NCBI RefSeq assembly: GCF_002433005.1
Contig: NZ_DJHF01000017.1
Span: 175,048-239,047 of the forward strand
Origin: Acetomicrobium sp. UBA5826
GTDB taxonomy: Bacteria; Synergistota; Synergistia; Synergistales; Acetomicrobiaceae
DNA: 64,000 nt
Reading direction: 5' to 3'
This document shows positions 61,108-64,000 of this stretch, piece after piece. Under the pieces are notes generated by a model that was not told where the DNA came from, did no database searches, and was given only the letters and a program-made list of their open reading frames with translations. Each line of letters opens with the position of its first letter. The stretch's first letter is position 1. The translations under genes were made by a program, and so were the position numbers.

Positions 61108-61524
61108 TTATTTATTTAATCCATCAGGGTCGATTGAAAGGCCGCAATTGGGACATATTAGGAATTCGTTTTCATCAAGAAGCATTGGATTAAACATGAA
61201 CACCTGCTCACATCCGGGACAGCTCATCGATTCATAATAATCAGGCTCCACGTCTTCCACATCTGCATCTTCTTCAAAGTATTCATATAAGGCATCAACT
61301 GCTTCCTCTAAATTATTTAAATCCGTATCGAACTCGGAACAAAGGGATGTAAGTTTTTCGATCTTTTCATCTTGATTTTTAATTTTTACGTGTAAAGATT
61401 CTATTTCATTCAAAAGAGCATCAAGGAGCTCTATCCAGGCTTCTTTTACGTCTTTACATGTCTCCGGCACGGAGATTTCAGATAACAACATTTGCATCCT
61501 TCGAGCCTTTTCTTCTAAATTCAA
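61108..61524 (-). CDS. CD1247-like protein: coiled coil plus C-terminal zinc ribbon
   Basis: 139 residues. The helical, acidic N-terminal part (about 1-90) resembles the CD1247 N-terminal domain of Clostridia, and the C-terminal CPGC...CPNC pair (about 101-126) forms a zinc ribbon. Function is unknown. TTG 61524 lies seven bases after AAGGGGG. It is located between efp and asp23, as often seen in Clostridia, which supports the family call. Confidence 0.8.
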   Translation of the reverse strand: MNLEEKARRMQMLLSEISVPETCKDVKEAWIELLDALLNEIESLHVKIKNQDEKIEKLTSLCSEFDTDLNNLEEAVDALYEYFEEDADVEDVEPDYYESMSCPGCEQVFMFNPMLLDENEFLICPNCGLSIDPDGLNK

Positions 61525-61526
61525 GG

Positions 61527-62108
61527 CTATACCCCCTTGCTCTTATCGCGTTCTAAATATTCGCCGGTACGGGTATCTATAAGCACGACATCTCCAACCT
61601 CGACAAACATTGGAACAGTAACAGTCAGGCCCGTCTCCAGAGTCGCCGGCTTTCCTCCCCCTGAAACAGTATCGCCCTTATAGCCCGGAGGAGTATCGAT
61701 AACTTTCAAGGCGACAGTATTCGGAAGATCCACTCCAACTACATTGCCTTCATAAAGCCTCAACGTAACCTCTAAATTATCGCTCAAATACATCCCCTTG
61801 TCACCAAGCAGTGTGGCAGGAATATATATCTGATCGTAATTTTCCAAATCCATGAAGATGTAGTTATCTCCTTCTTTATATATGTATTGGGCCTCCCTTT
61901 CGTCAAAGACAACCCTCTCAAACCTTTCTCCAGCTCTAAAAGAGGTTTCGATTATCGTTCCGGAATATATGTTTTTAAGCTTCGTCCTGACTATTGCCCC
62001 TCCTCGGCCCATTTTATGATGCTGATAGTCCACAATTTCCCAAATGCTGTCTTCCCACTTTATCATCATTCCCTGTCTAAAGCTATTGGTATCTACAATT
62101 TGTGCCAT
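61527..62108 (-). CDS. efp: Translation elongation factor P
   Basis: Relieves ribosome stalling at polyproline. The 193-residue three-domain protein ends with the signature GDTVSGGGKPATLETG and RTGEYLER. The loop that reaches the peptidyl-transferase centre reads K32-M-G-R35-G-G, so the tip residue is Arg and not the Lys that E. coli EpmA modifies; Thermus EF-P has a similar LGRGG loop. No EpmA, EarP or YmfI-type modifier gene is nearby. SD GGAGG is seven bases before ATG. It heads a nine-gene operon with a clear promoter. Confidence 0.97.
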   Translation of the reverse strand: MAQIVDTNSFRQGMMIKWEDSIWEIVDYQHHKMGRGGAIVRTKLKNIYSGTIIETSFRAGERFERVVFDEREAQYIYKEGDNYIFMDLENYDQIYIPATLLGDKGMYLSDNLEVTLRLYEGNVVGVDLPNTVALKVIDTPPGYKGDTVSGGGKPATLETGLTVTVPMFVEVGDVVLIDTRTGEYLERDKSKGV

Positions 62109-62150
62109 ACGCTATCCTCCTAATGTTCAGTTTAGAGTTTTATTGATTTT

Positions 62151-62178
62151 ATCTTATATGTGTTTTACACATTGTCAA
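62151..62178 (-). promoter_or_regulatory. Promoter of the efp operon with a palindrome filling its spacer
   Basis: Minus-strand TTGACA (62173-62178) and TAAGAT (62151-62156) are spaced by 16 bases. The spacer contains a perfect inverted repeat, ATGTGT-AAA-ACACAT (62158-62172), placed where a bound repressor would block polymerase. The rest of the 81-base gap between ispG and efp shows no terminator. Confidence 0.55.
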
Positions 62179-62189
62179 GATATAATAAT

Positions 62190-63242
62190 CTATAACAACT
62201 CTCTGATGATTGCACTTACCTTCTCTATGCTAAAATCATCCCTATCTATTTGTTCAATCACCTTTCCTTTTTTAAATATCACAATTCCGTTAGGAGTTCC
62301 TGCTATTCCCACGTCGGCTTCCTTGGCTTCCCGCGGTCCGTTTACCGCGCATCCCATAACGGCAACAACCAAACCATCCGGAAGCCCCTTTAATAAGGGA
62401 CTTATGTCTTCCACAATTTTAGCTACATCTAAATGCTTTCTTCCGCACGTCGGACACGAAATGATCTCCACTCCTTTTTTTCTCAATCCAAGCGACCTAA
62501 GCAAGGCGTAACCGGCCTTTACTTCCTCTACAGCAGGAGCGGACAAACTTATCCTCATCGTGTCCCCAAGGCCTTGCGTCAGAAGCAATGCCATACCTGC
62601 AGCCGATTTGACCAACCCATCGGGCATTACCCCGGCTTCCGTGATCCCGATATGAAGGGGGTATTTGGGAAAATGCTTGGAAAGCAATAAATTTGCGTTG
62701 ACCGTTTCGGTTATTGATGTCGATTTACAAGAAAGAATGATATCTTCAAATCCCATGTCCTCAAGCATTTGGAGTTGCTCCTTAACGGCCAAAAAAAGAG
62801 CCTTAGCCTTATTTCCTAAAGACTGCCTCATTTGGTCATTGCTTAACGAACCGCTGTTCGATCCTATCCTTATAACGGCTTTTCTCTCCCTTGCCAAGTT
62901 GACTATATCAACGAGGCCCTCCTTCGGCATATTTCCAGGGTTAATCCTAATAGCCATACAACCGGTCTCAAGAGCTGCAAGAGCTAGCTTGAAATCGAAA
63001 TGAATATCAGCCATTATCGGCACTTTCGAGAATTGCAAAATATCCCTAAGGTATGGAAGGCAATTAATATTAGGGAAAGCCACCCGAAGAAGTTCACACC
63101 CCTCCTCAGCCAGCGAATCAATCTCCTTCTTACATGCTTCTACATCGGTAATTGGAGTTTTGAGCATACTCTCCACTCGGACGGGGAAACCGCTCCCTAT
63201 GATTAGGTTTCCTATAGCAACCCTCTTCCGTAGTGTTGACAT
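62190..63242 (-). CDS. ispG: 4-hydroxy-3-methylbut-2-en-1-yl diphosphate synthase
   Basis: The penultimate MEP-pathway step, a [4Fe-4S] enzyme using reduced ferredoxin or flavodoxin. TIM-barrel part (MADIHFDFKLAL, RINPGN) and C-terminal cluster-binding part (SCPTCGR, MGCAVNGPREA). About 351 residues. ATG 63242 lies six bases after AGGTG; GTG 63251 overlaps the rseP stop and is in frame. The rseP-ispG order is common in bacteria. Confidence 0.96.
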   Translation of the reverse strand: MSTLRKRVAIGNLIIGSGFPVRVESMLKTPITDVEACKKEIDSLAEEGCELLRVAFPNINCLPYLRDILQFSKVPIMADIHFDFKLALAALETGCMAIRINPGNMPKEGLVDIVNLARERKAVIRIGSNSGSLSNDQMRQSLGNKAKALFLAVKEQLQMLEDMGFEDIILSCKSTSITETVNANLLLSKHFPKYPLHIGITEAGVMPDGLVKSAAGMALLLTQGLGDTMRISLSAPAVEEVKAGYALLRSLGLRKKGVEIISCPTCGRKHLDVAKIVEDISPLLKGLPDGLVVAVMGCAVNGPREAKEADVGIAGTPNGIVIFKKGKVIEQIDRDDFSIEKVSAIIRELL

Positions 63243-63247
63243 CTGGA

Positions 63248-64000
63248 TCACCTGTTAAATATCCTAGTTATATCTTGCCATGTGATTAATGCTATTAAGG
63301 CAAGAAGCACCATCATTCCTATAAAGTGTACTTTTTGTTCGATGTATTCAGGAACTTTCTTACGAAAGATCATTTCGATGGTGACGAAAAGCAACCTACC
63401 ACCATCAAGAGCCGGAAAGGGAATCAGGTTGAATAAACCCAGGTTCAAGTTGATTATTCCCAGGAAAAATAAAAATGTCCATACACCGCTTTTAGCTGCC
63501 TCGCCCGCCATTTCTGCTATCCCAACTGGCCCGGTAACATCTATCTTCTGCCCGCCTAATGCCCAATTTACAAGGGAGCTGAAAATGTTTTTCGTCATCT
63601 CCCATAAATATTTTAGCGAGTATTGAATGGCGGAGAGCCCTTCGTATTTTATCTGCCCAGGTTTTATCCCCAATATATAAGCTCCGGTGACAGGATCGGG
63701 TTTTAGCAATACATTCCGAAAGACGAGCCGTCCCACTTCCGGACGCTCCACTTCGATCGTTACCGGATTGTCTGCGTTGCTCTTTAAACTTGTGGCCATT
63801 TCCAACCATGTTGTAACTTTTTTGTCGTTTATAGACACAATCGTATCTCCCGGTAGAAGCCCCATCGACTCAGCAGGATAACCGGGCATGAGCTCGCCGA
63901 TTCTGGCGTGTTCCATGTCTAACACTCCATGGCCCCAGAGGAAGAGGGTGGCAATAACAATTGCGAGTAAAATGTTGATTATGGATCCGGCCGCCAAAAT
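63248..64000 (-). CDS. rseP: RseP/site-2 protease family zinc metalloprotease (N-terminus beyond the window)
   Basis: The last ~250 residues of an intramembrane M50 protease that performs site-2 cleavage in envelope signalling. Seen here: a membrane helix (NILLAIVIATLFLWG), one PDZ domain (about 30-110 of the visible part, with GLLPGDTIVSIND), the NLGLFNLIPFPALDGGRL helix with the second metal-ligand Asp (LDG), and a final helix. The HExxH motif must lie upstream, past base 64000. No start codon is assigned; the frame is open to the edge. Confidence 0.93.
   Translation of the reverse strand: MLAAGSIINILLAIVIATLFLWGHGVLDMEHARIGELMPGYPAESMGLLPGDTIVSINDKKVTTWLEMATSLKSNADNPVTIEVERPEVGRLVFRNVLLKPDPVTGAYILGIKPGQIKYEGLSAIQYSLKYLWEMTKNIFSSLVNWALGGQKIDVTGPVGIAEMAGEAAKSGVWTFLFFLGIINLNLGLFNLIPFPALDGGRLLFVTIEMIFRKKVPEYIEQKVHFIGMMVLLALIALITWQDITRIFNR

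Noticed and set aside
1..64000. CRISPR arrays, insertion sequences, rRNA genes or selenoproteins with in-frame TGA.
   Set aside because: No regularly spaced repeats, transposase frames or rRNA stretches were seen, and every recognised gene is full length without an internal stop, so no selenoprotein can be named here.

Overview
The window looks like chromosomal core sequence of a strictly anaerobic, amino-acid-fermenting bacterium. The best guess is Synergistota, possibly something close to Acetomicrobium/Anaerobaculum. This is inferred from gene content and not proven: a complete V/A-type ATPase operon with no F-type genes in view, a four-subunit 2-oxoacid:ferredoxin oxidoreductase, HypF hydrogenase maturation, the MEP isoprenoid pathway (fused IspDF, IspG, IspH), Asp23/CD1247-like genes as in Clostridia, a Thermus-like EF-P, and a selenocysteine tRNA. 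Base composition is even. I see no insertion sequences, prophage, CRISPR array or rRNA. Nearly all genes are on the minus strand in tight, often overlapping operons. No stretch over 300 bases lacks a gene. Many starts are TTG or GTG with a strong Shine-Dalgarno (SD) sequence, so several starts given here are shorter than the longest open frame.

Layout. 45-8547 (-): ferredoxin-type DUF362 protein, endonuclease III, Lon-like protease, MnmA, Ca2+-type P-ATPase and cobalamin adenosyltransferase. 8620-10878 (+): hypF, closed by a bidirectional terminator facing a cold-shock gene. 11296-28657 (-): one very long gene train. In transcription order it runs from a WecG/TagA enzyme fused to a degenerate WecA-like membrane domain, through a CBS protein, V-ATPase subunits H-I-K-E-C-F-A-B-D, YbaB, RecR, a PIN/TRAM protein, IspDF, an RlpA-like protein and GltX, to GuaB. 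28724-29524 (+): secreted DUF2993-like protein. 29499-35807 (-): uvrC-ribD-ribE-ribBA-ribH-serS, starting from a strong promoter. 35889-37316 (+): cysS. 37347-38653 (-): sigma factor, tRNA-Sec and a NarL-type regulator in one short unit. 38700-39533 (+): ThiF/MoeB-like enzyme. 39534-42482 (-): xerD-deoB-pnp, an order also known from Bacillus. 42600-47928 (-): def-fmt-(P-loop ATPase)-oxidoreductase delta, alpha, beta, gamma-Nudix. 48059-54513 (-): alaS-ruvX-miaA-ispH-rpsA. 54579-62108 (-): efp, zinc-ribbon protein, Asp23, membrane protein, nusB, xseA, mtnA, ahcY, mtaD. 62190-64000 (-): ispG and the C-terminal part of rseP.

How the genes fit together. Ferredoxin-linked oxoacid oxidation and a probably Na+-coupled V-ATPase point to an energy-limited fermenter. 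mtaD, ahcY, mtnA and pnp can be read as an S-adenosylmethionine by-product salvage route that runs through deaminated (inosine) intermediates. The AhcY here has replaced both adenine-contacting residues of the classical enzyme. The tRNA-Sec gene indicates that selenoproteins are made, although none is recognisable in the window. The points most worth following up are the fused pseudo-WecA/WecG protein, the sigma/tRNA-Sec/regulator unit with a degenerate receiver domain, the inosine-type AhcY, and the Na+ signature in the V-ATPase rotor subunit.
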